Part shown: positions 8,424 through 16,296 of the stretch, in pieces
Layout: every line of letters begins with the position of its first letter
Position numbering within the stretch: the first letter of the stretch is position 1
Assembly (NCBI RefSeq): GCF_000621745.1
Contig: NZ_JHXK01000042.1
Span: 1-36,931, forward strand
Source: Clostridium beijerinckii HUN142
GTDB lineage: Bacteria > Bacillota > Clostridia > Clostridiales > Clostridiaceae
Length of the DNA stretch: 36,931 bases
Direction of reading: 5' to 3'
Notes under the pieces: model-generated
Databases searched by the model: none
What the model was told of the DNA's origin: nothing
The model's input: the letters and a program-made list of their open reading frames with translations, nothing else
Translations under genes and position numbers: made by a program

Positions 8424-9136
8424 TCTAATCTCTTTTTCTTATAAGCATAAACAAAAATTCCAGCACCAATTATAATCCACAATAGAATTACTAATATATT
8501 ATAAGCAAAATTTATATTTAAAGGTTCATTAGTAAAAATTCTGCCTAGCAATATTTGCATGTTATAGTTAGGTAAAAAATTAGCTGCTATTCCGGCTATA
8601 TTATTCATTTTTGCTAAAGTACCCGCTAAAAATATAACCATGAAAAACGGCATTCCTATGGTTCCTGCACTAGCCTGATTTTCTGCTAAAATTCCTATTA
8701 CCGCTCCAAGTTCTATAAACCATATAACTACTAATGTTGTTATAATAATAAAATGTCCTATGTAAGGAAGCTTCATTCCCATAATGAAGTATGTTAGCAT
8801 ATTAACTACAAATGAAAGTATTAATGTTATGATAGCTTTTCCAGTTAAAAATTCCAGTGGAGAAACTGCTGCAAGCATTAAAGTTCTTAGGGTATTTTTC
8901 TCCTTCTCCTCTGCAATTAACGTTGCAATTATAAATCCTGAAACCAGCATTAAATTAGCATTTAAGGTTACATTCATAGTATATTCTCTTAACTGTTCAG
9001 TATCGCCAAAAGTTCTTACAAAAATTAAACAAAGTATTATTGGGATTAAGAACATAAACAAGACATTTTTATTTTTCGATAAATCCTTTGCTTCCTTTTT
9101 AACTAATGCACTAACCCTTCTTATTGAAAAAGTCAT
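8420..9136 (-). CDS. ABC-2 type exporter, permease subunit
   Basis: Membrane subunit of a drug- or peptide-type exporter, 238 aa with six predicted membrane segments and the ABC-2 feature of a long first extracytoplasmic loop followed by AEEKEKNTLRTLMLAAVSP, a motif shared with NatB-like permeases. The ATG at 9136 overlaps the TAA of the ATPase gene by one base, with GGGAGGG upstream, so the two are coupled; in-frame codons further upstream lie inside that gene. Substrate unknown. Together with the following ATPase it forms a minimal exporter under a LytTR-linked regulator. Confidence 0.88.
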   Translation of the reverse strand: MTFSIRRVSALVKKEAKDLSKNKNVLFMFLIPIILCLIFVRTFGDTEQLREYTMNVTLNANLMLVSGFIIATLIAEEKEKNTLRTLMLAAVSPLEFLTGKAIITLILSFVVNMLTYFIMGMKLPYIGHFIIITTLVVIWFIELGAVIGILAENQASAGTIGMPFFMVIFLAGTLAKMNNIAGIAANFLPNYNMQILLGRIFTNEPLNINFAYNILVILLWIIIGAGIFVYAYKKKRLD

Positions 9137-9981
9137 TATAATTCCCTCCCTGTTAAATGCAAAAATATTTCTTCTAAACTTGGTTCCGACGAATGTATTG
9201 ATAATACTCGTCCATTCTTCATCCAAGATTGAATATTGTCTGCACCTTCTTTATTATTCTTTACAGTAATTAATTTATCTTCATCTTTTAATTTAATCTT
9301 TATTTCATCATTCGCATACTTTAATTTTAATTCTTCTGGTCTCCCTATTTCAACAATCTCTCCTTGATTTATAAATGCAACTCTATCACAAAGCTTATCA
9401 GCTTCCTCCATATTATGTGTAGTTAAAAATATAGTAGCTCCTTCGTGATTTATTTTCCTGAGAAATTTATGAATTTCTATAACTGTTCCTGGATCTAATG
9501 ACGAAGTGGGTTCATCTAAAAACAGTAATTTAGGCCTATGAAGCACTGCTTGTATAAGCATTACTCTCTGTTTCATTCCTTTTGATAACTTTTTTATAAC
9601 TATGTTTTTGTATTTCATCATATTCATACATTCTAATACATAATCTACATCTTTTTCATTCACTTTATTAATCTCTGCAAAAAGCATAAGGTTGTCTTTA
9701 ACAGTAAGTCTTTCATATAATCCATTATTATCAGAAAGTATTCCTATATCTCTAAATTCATTAAATTTTTCAACATATAAGTTCTTATTAAGAACTAACA
9801 CTTCTCCACTTGTAGGTATTAATTGTGATGTTAAAATCTTTATTGCCGTAGTCTTTCCTGCTCCACTCGGACCTAAAAACCCAAAAATTTCTCCTTTCTT
9901 AACACTAAAACTTAGATTTTGTAGTGCTACATTCTTATTAAATTCTTTTCTTACTCTTTTCATAGAAATTACATTTTCCAA
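9136..9981 (-). CDS. ABC-2 type exporter, ATPase subunit
   Basis: Cytoplasmic ATPase of the exporter. With the TTG start at 9981 it is 281 aa: Walker A GPSGAGKT at 37-44, signature LSKGMKQR, Walker B LLFLDEPTSSLDP and switch His in LTTHNMEEADKL; the C-terminal ~60 residues resemble the accessory region of drug-export ATPases. GGGGAGG sits 9 bases before this TTG. A second in-frame start, ATG 10080, also has a strong site (TTGGAGG, 7 bases) and would add 33 residues with no homology to ABC domains, so the start is genuinely ambiguous. It lies 227 bp downstream of the ABC-LytTR gene. Confidence 0.9.
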   Translation of the reverse strand: MENVISMKRVRKEFNKNVALQNLSFSVKKGEIFGFLGPSGAGKTTAIKILTSQLIPTSGEVLVLNKNLYVEKFNEFRDIGILSDNNGLYERLTVKDNLMLFAEINKVNEKDVDYVLECMNMMKYKNIVIKKLSKGMKQRVMLIQAVLHRPKLLFLDEPTSSLDPGTVIEIHKFLRKINHEGATIFLTTHNMEEADKLCDRVAFINQGEIVEIGRPEELKLKYANDEIKIKLKDEDKLITVKNNKEGADNIQSWMKNGRVLSIHSSEPSLEEIFLHLTGREL

Positions 9982-10017
9982 AAGTGCTTTCCTCCCCTTT
10001 ATATATTGATTAATCAT

Positions 10018-10047
10018 CTGAACAATTGTCCAATTATTTCGAACAAT
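10018..10047 (-). promoter_or_regulatory. Candidate LytTR-type direct repeat upstream of the ATPase gene
   Basis: On the minus strand, two 9-bp near-identical repeats, ATTGTTCGA (10039-10047) and ATTGTTCAG (10018-10026), are separated by 12 bp (21-bp period). LytTR regulators typically bind paired 9-bp repeats containing GTT with 12-13 bp between them. It lies 36 bp before the TTG start. The match to the published consensus is only partial (about 6-7 of 9 per half). Confidence 0.4.
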
Positions 10048-10083
10048 GTAATTATCATATACTCGGAGTAAATTAACCATAAA

Positions 10084-10112
10084 AATGCCTCCAAAGGAGT
10101 AAAAACGGCATT
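10084..10112 (-). promoter_or_regulatory. Hairpin covering the upstream ribosome-binding site of the ATPase gene
   Basis: AATGCC (10084-10089) pairs with GGCATT (10107-10112), and inside it CTCC/GGAG can pair around AAA. On the minus-strand RNA this places the TTGGAGG site for ATG 10080 within a stem, so that start could be structurally masked. Confidence 0.4.
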
Positions 10113-10208
10113 AGTTGAATCAATTTATACTATGAACAGATCCAATTGAATACATTTTATATGATTATATTCTGCTAAGCGGATACTATATTGCATCAAA
10201 TTAAGCAC

Positions 10209-11222
10209 CTATATCTTTAAAATTTCCTTTAATTCTGTAATCTTTCCTTTAGAAAGTGGAATAGAACTTTTTCCCCTATCACCTAAAATTAAACTATAAC
10301 TATTTCTTGTCCATGTAACTACTTCTTTAACTTTTTGAAGATTTACAATATAAGATCTATGGCATCTAAAAAATCCAAAACACCTTAACCTTTCCTCTAG
10401 CTCAGTTAATGACATCATACACTGAAACTTCTCTCCTCTTACATTTAAACTACTTACTCCTGATTCACTTTCTGCATAATCTATCTCAAACGGATCAAAT
10501 AATAATATTCTTTCTTCAATCTTCGCTGGAATCTTTTCGATTTTGTGCATAAACTCTAATTTTTCTTTGCTTTCTGATGTAATAGCTTCTTCTTTCTTAT
10601 CTTCAGCTTCTCTTAGTCCATTCTCATCAAGAACATAAACTTTTCCCCCAATTAACATTGCTTCCTTAAAAGATGAACATATACTTAATACTGCTGCACC
10701 TTTGTTACATAACTCTTCAATATTTTTGAGGATTATTTCTGTTGCATTTTTATCTATATCAAATATTGGATCCTGAAATATCAAAAGTTCAGGTTCCTTT
10801 AGTATTTCCCGGGCAAAACTAAGCATTTTCCTTCTAGTATAACTTAAAGCTTTTATCCTCTTACCTGCAATCTCTAGCAATGAGAGCTTTAACATTATTT
10901 CTCTGTAATTAACCTTTGAATCAATTATTTCTGTATAATATCTCATATATTCTTCTACTGTAAATCTTTCATAAAATCCTTCGTCTCTAAATATAACACC
11001 AATATTTCCTTTATTTTTATGAATATAATCGCTATGGTTTATTTTATCTATATATATTTCGCCACTACCTATTACTTCTTTATCTAATATAAGATCTATT
11101 AATGTATTACTAAACTCCCTATCTGCTTCAATACTTACCAGACTTCCCTTTTCAACCATAAGATTTATATTATTTATGAAACTATTAGCTTGTTTTTTAT
11201 ATAAATTTTTTATTTTCAACAT
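10209..11222 (-). CDS. Pseudo-ABC-ATPase fused to a LytTR DNA-binding domain
   Basis: A 337-aa two-domain regulator. Residues 1-200 follow the ABC ATPase fold in order, but every catalytic motif is lost. The P-loop position reads EADREFSNT with no Gly-x-Gly-Lys; the signature is LSYTRRKML instead of LSGGQ; Walker B ends FQDP instead of LDEP; and the switch His is gone (SICSSFKEA). Residues 236-335 are a LytTR domain, with the typical FFRCHRSYIVNLQKV at 284-298. A charged linker (203-225) joins them. The ATG at 11222 has AAGGAG 11 bases upstream. Upstream and co-oriented with the ABC-2 exporter, it is probably its regulator. The architecture occurs in Firmicutes, but I know of no characterised member. 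Confidence 0.85.
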   Translation of the reverse strand: MLKIKNLYKKQANSFINNINLMVEKGSLVSIEADREFSNTLIDLILDKEVIGSGEIYIDKINHSDYIHKNKGNIGVIFRDEGFYERFTVEEYMRYYTEIIDSKVNYREIMLKLSLLEIAGKRIKALSYTRRKMLSFAREILKEPELLIFQDPIFDIDKNATEIILKNIEELCNKGAAVLSICSSFKEAMLIGGKVYVLDENGLREAEDKKEEAITSESKEKLEFMHKIEKIPAKIEERILLFDPFEIDYAESESGVSSLNVRGEKFQCMMSLTELEERLRCFGFFRCHRSYIVNLQKVKEVVTWTRNSYSLILGDRGKSSIPLSKGKITELKEILKI

Positions 11223-11267
11223 TATAAATTATTCTCCTTGACTTATACATTCAGTTAATTAATATAC

Positions 11268-11299
11268 ATTATAGGTAAATTATTACACTAGTTTGTAAT
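11268..11299 (-). promoter_or_regulatory. Candidate promoter and palindrome upstream of the ABC-LytTR gene
   Basis: Minus-strand TATAAT at 11268-11273, 46 bp before the start codon. A 6-bp-arm palindrome, ATTACA-N6-TGTAAT (11282-11299), falls where the -35/-10 spacer would be. No good -35 is visible, so the promoter might need an activator. Confidence 0.35.
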
Positions 11300-11451
11300 G
11301 ATATCAATAGTAGGCTTCAACATTCCATAAATACCATTATGTAAAATGTAATTGAATTTCATATTATATTAAATTTTATAAACGACGAATAGATAATTTT
11401 ATTAATGATAAACTAAATTTGTATAAATGAAATAAAAGGAGGTTATAATTT

Positions 11452-11601
11452 ATGAGCTACGAAGAAAAAGAATCTCTAAAGAGTGAGGCAAAAAAAATGA
11501 TGATTGATGGAGAACATTGGAATGCAATTAGAGAAAAAACTCATCTAAGACTAAAAGATTTACGAAGAATTCAAAGGGATGAAATAAATCCTAAGTTCTA
11601 A
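11452..11601 (+). CDS. Small 49-aa charged protein, possibly HTH-like
   Basis: A short gene with an excellent ribosome-binding site (AAAGGAGG, 9 bases before ATG). The product is rich in Lys, Glu and Arg, with a likely two-helix C-terminal half (EHWNAIREKT followed by HLRLKDLRRIQ) whose spacing resembles a helix-turn-helix. No cysteine, signal peptide or membrane segment. It sits between the divergent ABC-LytTR gene and hppA, with about 265 bp before hppA, so it is probably transcribed separately. I do not recognise a named family; coding status rests on the ribosome-binding site, clean frame and amino acid composition. Confidence 0.72.
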   Translation: MSYEEKESLKSEAKKMMIDGEHWNAIREKTHLRLKDLRRIQRDEINPKF

Positions 11602-11791
11602 ACTTAAAATTCATTACACTTAACAATGATAGATAATACTATAAATTAAAATACTATGATTTTATTACTAACTACTAAGCAAGGAAATATATATTTTAGA
11701 GGTTTCTCCAAACTTTCTATAAGTATATATTTACTTTGCTTATTTTATTTTGCTTAAGCATAATATATATTATAGAAAAAGTTGAAAATTT

Positions 11792-11821
11792 TTGAATTTT
11801 CTGAATATTCTGTTGTATAAT
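11792..11821 (+). promoter_or_regulatory. hppA promoter
   Basis: -35 TTGAAT (11792-11797), 18-bp spacer, -10 TATAAT (11816-11821), 47 bp before the hppA ATG. The CodY-like box lies across the -35 and spacer. Confidence 0.6.
11795..11809 (+). promoter_or_regulatory. CodY-like box in the hppA promoter
   Basis: AATTTTCTGAATATT matches the low-GC Gram-positive CodY consensus AATTTTCWGAAAATT at 14 of 15 positions. It overlaps the -35 element and spacer, which would favour repression while GTP and branched-chain amino acids are plentiful. Confidence 0.55.
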
Positions 11822-11867
11822 ATATATGTATAACAAATTTATATAAAAAATAAAGGGGATGTTTTAA

Positions 11868-14003
11868 ATGGTACCATATTTTATGCTTATTTATAGTGTT
11901 ATAATTATTTCACTTATAGCAATCATTTATTTGGTCAGGTATACATTTTCTCAAGACAAAGGCACTAGCCAAATGCAAGAAATATCAACTTACATTAAGG
12001 AAGGTGCTATGGCATTCATTAAAAGACAATATAGAACCATCTTTGTTTTATCCATTGTTGCTTTATTTTTAATTATACTTTCTAACTATTTCGGTAATGT
12101 ATCAAAAGGTCCAAGCTCTGCTATATCTATATCCTTACATACGGGTATAGCCTTTATAACAGGTGCATTCTGCTCAGCTTTATCTGGCTATATTGGTATG
12201 TATATGGCTGTTAATTCTAACGTAAGAGCTGCTGCTGGTGCAAAAAAAGGGTTAAACAACGCTCTTCAAATAGCTCTTAAAGGTGGTGCTGTCACTGGAC
12301 TAGCTGTTACCTCATTATCTCTTTTAGGTGTAGCTTCTCTATTTCTTATCTATGGAGGTATTTCTGGAAATGATACTTTAATAAAAGAAGCCCCATCTCT
12401 TATAGTTGGGTTTGGGTTTGGTGCTTCCTTTGTCGCGTTATTTGCTCAACTTGGTGGAGGTATATATACAAAGGCTGCTGATGTTGGCGCTGATCTTGTC
12501 GGAAAGGTTGAAGCTGGTATTCCTGAAGATGATCCTAGAAATCCTGCTGTTATTGCTGATCTTGTTGGTGATAATGTAGGAGATTGCGCCGGTAGAGGTG
12601 CAGACTTATTTGAATCTACAGCGGCTGAGAATATAGGTGCTATGATTCTAGGAGTTGGACTTTATCCTATCTTTGGATGGAAAGGAATACTATTTCCTCT
12701 TGTAGCTCGTGCTCTTGGTATCATCGCTTCAATAATAGGCATATTTACTGTTAAAGTTAAGAATGATAATGATGATCCTATGAAAGCTTTAAAAGGTGGG
12801 TTTGTTATAACTTCCATAATTAATTTAGTAATATTATTTTTCGTAGTTAAAGATATGTTAAGTGGTTCACTTGCAACTGGTGGGCAAGTAAACTACATTT
12901 ATCTATATGGATGTGCAGTTTCTGGAATAATACTTAGTTATATATTTGTAGTTTTAACTGATTATTATACTTCAATAACCCATAAACCTGTTAAAGAGAT
13001 AGCTACTGCTTCTAAAACTGGAGCTGGAACTAATATAATAACTGGATTATCAGTTGGCATGGAATCAACTGCACTTCCTGTTGTTTGTATCTCTATTTGC
13101 ATATTTATATCTTATAGATTAAGCGAAATGGCATTACCTAATGTTGCGAATGCAGGTTTGTATGGTACAGCAATTGCAACCATGGGAATGCTTTCAACCT
13201 GCACATATATTCTTGCCATGGATACCTTTGGTCCAATTACTGATAATGCCGGTGGGATTACCGAAATGTCTGGAGCACCTGAAGAGATTAGAAATATAAC
13301 TGATAGATTAGACGCATGCGGTAATACTACAAAAGCATTAACAAAGGGGTACGCTGTAGGTTCAGCTGCACTTGCTACTTTTCTATTATTTTCTGCATAC
13401 CTAGATGAAGTTAAAAAACTTCTTGGAAGACCTTTAGATTCATGGTTTTCAGTTGATATAGGTAAACCTGAAGTATTTATAGGTGGCTTTATAGGCGCTA
13501 TGATAGTATTTCTATTTAGTTCTACTGCTATTAGAGCTGTTGGTAAGGCTGCTCAATATGTAATACTTGAAGTTAGACAACAATTTAAAGAAATACCAGG
13601 AATAATGGAAGGAACATCAAAACCTGATTATGCTCGCTGTGTTGATATAGTTACAAAAGGCGCTCTAAAAGAGATGGTTCTTCCTGGAATCATAGTAATC
13701 TCAGCTCCTATAATTGTTGGAGTTCTTCTAGGAAAAGAAGCCGCTGCTGGATTCCTAATGATAACCACCATTTCCGGCGTTATCATGGCCCTCTTCCTAA
13801 ATAATGGTGGTGGTGCATGGGATAATGCGAAGAAGCTTATCGAATTAGGTGAATATGGTGGTAAAAATTCCGAAGCCCACAGAGCAAGTGTCGTTGGTGA
13901 TACGGTTGGTGATCCATTTAAAGATACTGCCGGCCCATCGCTTCATGTACTTATAAAGCTTGTAAGCACTTTAACTTTAGTATTCGTTGCATTATTCGCA
14001 TAG
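11868..14003 (+). CDS. hppA: Membrane-bound proton-pumping pyrophosphatase, K+-independent type
   Basis: Integral membrane enzyme (711 aa, about 16 membrane segments) that couples hydrolysis of cytosolic pyrophosphate to ion export. The PPi/Mg site is clear: DVGADLVGKVEAG from residue 205, EDDPRNP at 220-226 and GDNVGDCAGRGADLFES at 234-250; a second acidic site, GDTVGDPFKDTAGPS, lies near the C-terminus. The GNTTKA motif at 485-490 carries Lys where K+-dependent enzymes have Ala, and with CAGRGADLFES places it in the K+-independent H+-pumping group. AAGGGG lies 9 bases before the ATG. Single gene with its own promoter and terminator. Confidence 0.95.
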   Translation: MVPYFMLIYSVIIISLIAIIYLVRYTFSQDKGTSQMQEISTYIKEGAMAFIKRQYRTIFVLSIVALFLIILSNYFGNVSKGPSSAISISLHTGIAFITGAFCSALSGYIGMYMAVNSNVRAAAGAKKGLNNALQIALKGGAVTGLAVTSLSLLGVASLFLIYGGISGNDTLIKEAPSLIVGFGFGASFVALFAQLGGGIYTKAADVGADLVGKVEAGIPEDDPRNPAVIADLVGDNVGDCAGRGADLFESTAAENIGAMILGVGLYPIFGWKGILFPLVARALGIIASIIGIFTVKVKNDNDDPMKALKGGFVITSIINLVILFFVVKDMLSGSLATGGQVNYIYLYGCAVSGIILSYIFVVLTDYYTSITHKPVKEIATASKTGAGTNIITGLSVGMESTALPVVCISICIFISYRLSEMALPNVANAGLYGTAIATMGMLSTCTYILAMDTFGPITDNAGGITEMSGAPEEIRNITDRLDACGNTTKALTKGYAVGSAALATFLLFSAYLDEVKKLLGRPLDSWFSVDIGKPEVFIGGFIGAMIVFLFSSTAIRAVGKAAQYVILEVRQQFKEIPGIMEGTSKPDYARCVDIVTKGALKEMVLPGIIVISAPIIVGVLLGKEAAAGFLMITTISGVIMALFLNNGGGAWDNAKKLIELGEYGGKNSEAHRASVVGDTVGDPFKDTAGPSLHVLIKLVSTLTLVFVALFA

Positions 14004-14016
14004 ACTAGCTCATTTA

Positions 14017-14063
14017 TAAAAGGTATGTGTCTCATATAACTTAGCATGACACATCCTTTTTTA
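14017..14063 (+). terminator. hppA terminator
   Basis: AAAAGG(T)ATGTGTC (14018-14031) pairs with GACACATCCTTTT (14048-14060), with a one-base bulge and a following T-rich tract. It lies 14 bp after the hppA stop. Confidence 0.85.
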
Positions 14064-14126
14064 TCTTTTAATATAATTTTTAACTAACTGATAATATCAT
14101 TCCTTTATTCCTAGTGCTAAATATAT

Positions 14127-14177
14127 TTACTTTTATTGAGCGATAATTAATTGTATAATTGTTCTATATAAAAGTAA
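14127..14177. repeat. Spaced 10-bp inverted repeat upstream of the CGGC gene
   Basis: TTACTTTTAT (14127-14136) and ATAAAAGTAA (14168-14177) are exact reverse complements, 31 bp apart, 60 bp before the CGGC-domain gene. Possible operator pair; in such AT-rich sequence chance is not excluded. Confidence 0.3.
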
Positions 14178-14236
14178 GTGTCTGGTTACTAATCATCTAT
14201 TTAAATAAAGCTATTCATAGAGGGGGATAAAACTTA

Positions 14237-14650
14237 ATGAATGAAAAATATGTAGTTATTATTCAGTGCGATATTGCTCATAATCGTTGCAGTGGTTTTG
14301 CATGTACAAATGCCTTTTACACTAGAGATTCTGTTTTTAAAAATTATAACGAATCAACTCGATACATTTCCTTCACCTGTGGAGGATGTTGTGGAAAAAG
14401 TATTGCTACTAAGCTAGAGCATCTATCAAAAAAGTTAAAAGTAAAAAATAATATAGATAAAGAAGATGTTGTGGTACACTTGTCATCCTGTATGGTAACT
14501 GATAATTATCATTATGATAGATGTCCTCACCTAGATTATATTAAATCTATTATATTAAAAAAAGGATATAATAAAGTTATAAACGGCTCTTATATAAGTA
14601 ATAATGCTGAGAAGAAAAGATCCATTGGTAGTTATAACTGCTATGATTGA
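14237..14650 (+). CDS. CGGC domain-containing metal-binding protein
   Basis: A 137-aa cytoplasmic protein of the CGGC family, named for the CGGC motif, here at 48-51 (FTCGGCCGKS). Further conserved-looking cysteines are C11, C18, C23 and the C in HLSSCM near 84, followed by HYDRCPH. These probably bind a metal or Fe-S cluster; the family's function is not established. Start ATG 14237 with GAGGGGGA 9 bases upstream. Single gene between hppA and the convergent DUF4474 gene. Confidence 0.82.
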   Translation: MNEKYVVIIQCDIAHNRCSGFACTNAFYTRDSVFKNYNESTRYISFTCGGCCGKSIATKLEHLSKKLKVKNNIDKEDVVVHLSSCMVTDNYHYDRCPHLDYIKSIILKKGYNKVINGSYISNNAEKKRSIGSYNCYD

Positions 14651-14697
14651 ATATAAATTTAAAGGCAGGATATATATCCCGCCTTACTAATATTAAA

Positions 14698-15594
14698 TTA
14701 TTCAGTTTCAGTATTTTTCATGCTTCTTAAATACTTTCTCAATGTTGCTTTATCTATTATTTCTGAATATATTTCTGGTGCCTGTTTCTGAATTGCATTT
14801 ATCTTATCTGTTATATTGCTATATATCCTAGTAATATCATTATATTTATCACATAGTAGTTTATTTTTCATTTGTATGATTTTATCAGTTTGCTCTGTTC
14901 TTGTAATTGGTTGAGGCGTATGCGGCTTATCAAATGTTAGACCTACCGTATTCCCATTTACAATAAACTCTTTATTTTCTATATATCCTATCTTTATTAT
15001 TGCTTCTACAAATGCCTTACACATTTCTTCATCCTTTAAAGTAATATTTAAATACATTACCAATTCAGAAGGCTCTGAATATTCACCAAGTTTAAAGCCC
15101 GCTAACCACCAATGCTTATCATCTCTCGCAAAAAGTGTTTTTCCATTCTTTTTTAGTAAAAGAGAAATTGTTAATCTATCTTCATCACTAGCGCAATTAT
15201 AAAACATATACTTATATACTTCTGATAAGTTTAATATAGGTTTTTCGGCTGTATATACACCAACTTCACATCCAGTATTCAAATCATATTGACCTTTCCA
15301 TAATTCGATTAACCATATTCTATTACTATATTCAAAGTAAATTGGTTCACAATCTACTATCATTCCAAAAGGTGCTGATGCTTCATCATACAATCTACTA
15401 TATCCCATATTTCTTTGCCATGCATTCATACTGCTATAAAATATATCTTGTACCGAATCATAGTCATAACCAACAATTTCAATTCCCTTATCTATAGGAT
15501 TTTCAGACTTAACAATCCTCAATAGACTTCTATTTATATTTTTCATTATACGGATTCCAGTAAGCATTGTTATAAAAGATCCAAACATAAACAC
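14698..15594 (-). CDS. DUF4474 domain protein
   Basis: A 298-aa protein of unknown function. Residues about 45-215 match the DUF4474 pattern as I know it: NMGYSRLYDEASAPFGMIVD, followed by EPIYFEY and WLIELWKGQYDLNTGCEVGVY, then WWLAGFKLGEYSEPSEL. The first ~17 residues are hydrophobic and could be a short membrane anchor; the C-terminal ~75 residues are charged and probably helical. GGGGTGAG precedes the first ATG by about 5 bases; a second ATG two codons on is an alternative. It faces the CGGC gene convergently and has no operon partner. Confidence 0.75.
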   Translation of the reverse strand: MFMFGSFITMLTGIRIMKNINRSLLRIVKSENPIDKGIEIVGYDYDSVQDIFYSSMNAWQRNMGYSRLYDEASAPFGMIVDCEPIYFEYSNRIWLIELWKGQYDLNTGCEVGVYTAEKPILNLSEVYKYMFYNCASDEDRLTISLLLKKNGKTLFARDDKHWWLAGFKLGEYSEPSELVMYLNITLKDEEMCKAFVEAIIKIGYIENKEFIVNGNTVGLTFDKPHTPQPITRTEQTDKIIQMKNKLLCDKYNDITRIYSNITDKINAIQKQAPEIYSEIIDKATLRKYLRSMKNTETE

Positions 15595-15804
15595 TCACCC
15601 CAAATAAATTGCTTTATTTATATAATATTCCTTTTATAATCATTATGTTAAAAGCTAACTTATAAATCTTATATAAATGAAACTATTTATTATGTGATTT
15701 CTGATATAAATTCCTTTATTTATAGTAAAATTAAAAACAACATACATTCTAATCAATAATTTTAATGTGTATGAATATTTTATAATATAACTTTAACCTA
15801 AACA

Positions 15805-15833
15805 TTGACAATTATAAAAAATTGTACTATGAT
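15805..15833 (+). promoter_or_regulatory. rrf2 promoter
   Basis: -35 TTGACA (15805-15810), 17-bp spacer, -10 TATGAT (15828-15833): close to consensus. The Rrf2-box palindrome begins 5 bases after the -10, over the expected transcription start. Confidence 0.85.
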
Positions 15834-15837
15834 AAAT

Positions 15838-15854
15838 TATACCAAACAGGTATA
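15838..15854. promoter_or_regulatory. Rrf2-box A (autoregulatory site)
   Basis: TATACC-AAACA-GGTATA, a perfect 6-bp-arm palindrome with a 5-base centre, at the expected start site of rrf2. The same 17-bp layout occurs before the CODH-like gene (16338-16354) and twice before the acyl-CoA dehydrogenase fusion gene (21798-21814, 21824-21840). Confidence 0.7.
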
Positions 15855-15872
15855 CTTTAAGGAGTAAATTTT

Positions 15873-16286
15873 ATGAATATTAATCAGGAATCTGACTACG
15901 CATTTAGAATAATACTTATGCTGTCTAAAGAAGGTTTAGATAACAAACTTGATGCAAAATCTCTATCTGAAAAGGGAAATATTCCTCTTAGATTTTTATT
16001 AAAGCTAACTAGAAAGTTAACTCAAGCGGGAATATTAAAGTCTTATAGAGGTGTTAACGGTGGTTATGCTATAACTAGGGAGCCTAAGGATATAACCTTA
16101 AAAGATGTAGTTGAGGCTATACAAGGTCCAATTGTTGTGACCAGATGTGTTTACGATGGCAAGGCCTGCAGTGCAAATAAAGCTGGTCACTGTTCTATAC
16201 ACAAGGCTTTGTGGAATATTCAAAATACAATGATAAATGAGCTAGAAAAAGTTAACTTTGATAAACTAAAGATTGATCCATGGTAA
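15873..16286 (+). CDS. Rrf2-family Fe-S-type transcriptional regulator
   Basis: IscR/NsrR-like repressor of 137 aa. The N-terminal winged helix-turn-helix spans about residues 1-85, with SYRGVNGGYAI as the wing (57-67). The C-terminal part carries C92, C99 and C107 followed by His110, the arrangement that holds a [2Fe-2S] or [4Fe-4S] cluster in IscR, NsrR and RsrR; spacing here (x6, x7) is slightly longer than in E. coli IscR. It may therefore sense Fe-S status, O2 or NO. AAGGAG lies 9 bases before the ATG. The palindrome on its own promoter, and copies upstream of neighbouring redox genes, point to a local regulon. Which subfamily it belongs to cannot be decided by eye. Confidence 0.9.
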   Translation: MNINQESDYAFRIILMLSKEGLDNKLDAKSLSEKGNIPLRFLLKLTRKLTQAGILKSYRGVNGGYAITREPKDITLKDVVEAIQGPIVVTRCVYDGKACSANKAGHCSIHKALWNIQNTMINELEKVNFDKLKIDPW

Positions 16287-16296
16287 CTTTATACAT

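Noticed and set aside
9982..10080. A separate leader peptide gene upstream of the exporter ATPase
   Set aside because: The frame is continuous with the ATPase and has no stop, so it is an alternative start rather than a separate peptide.
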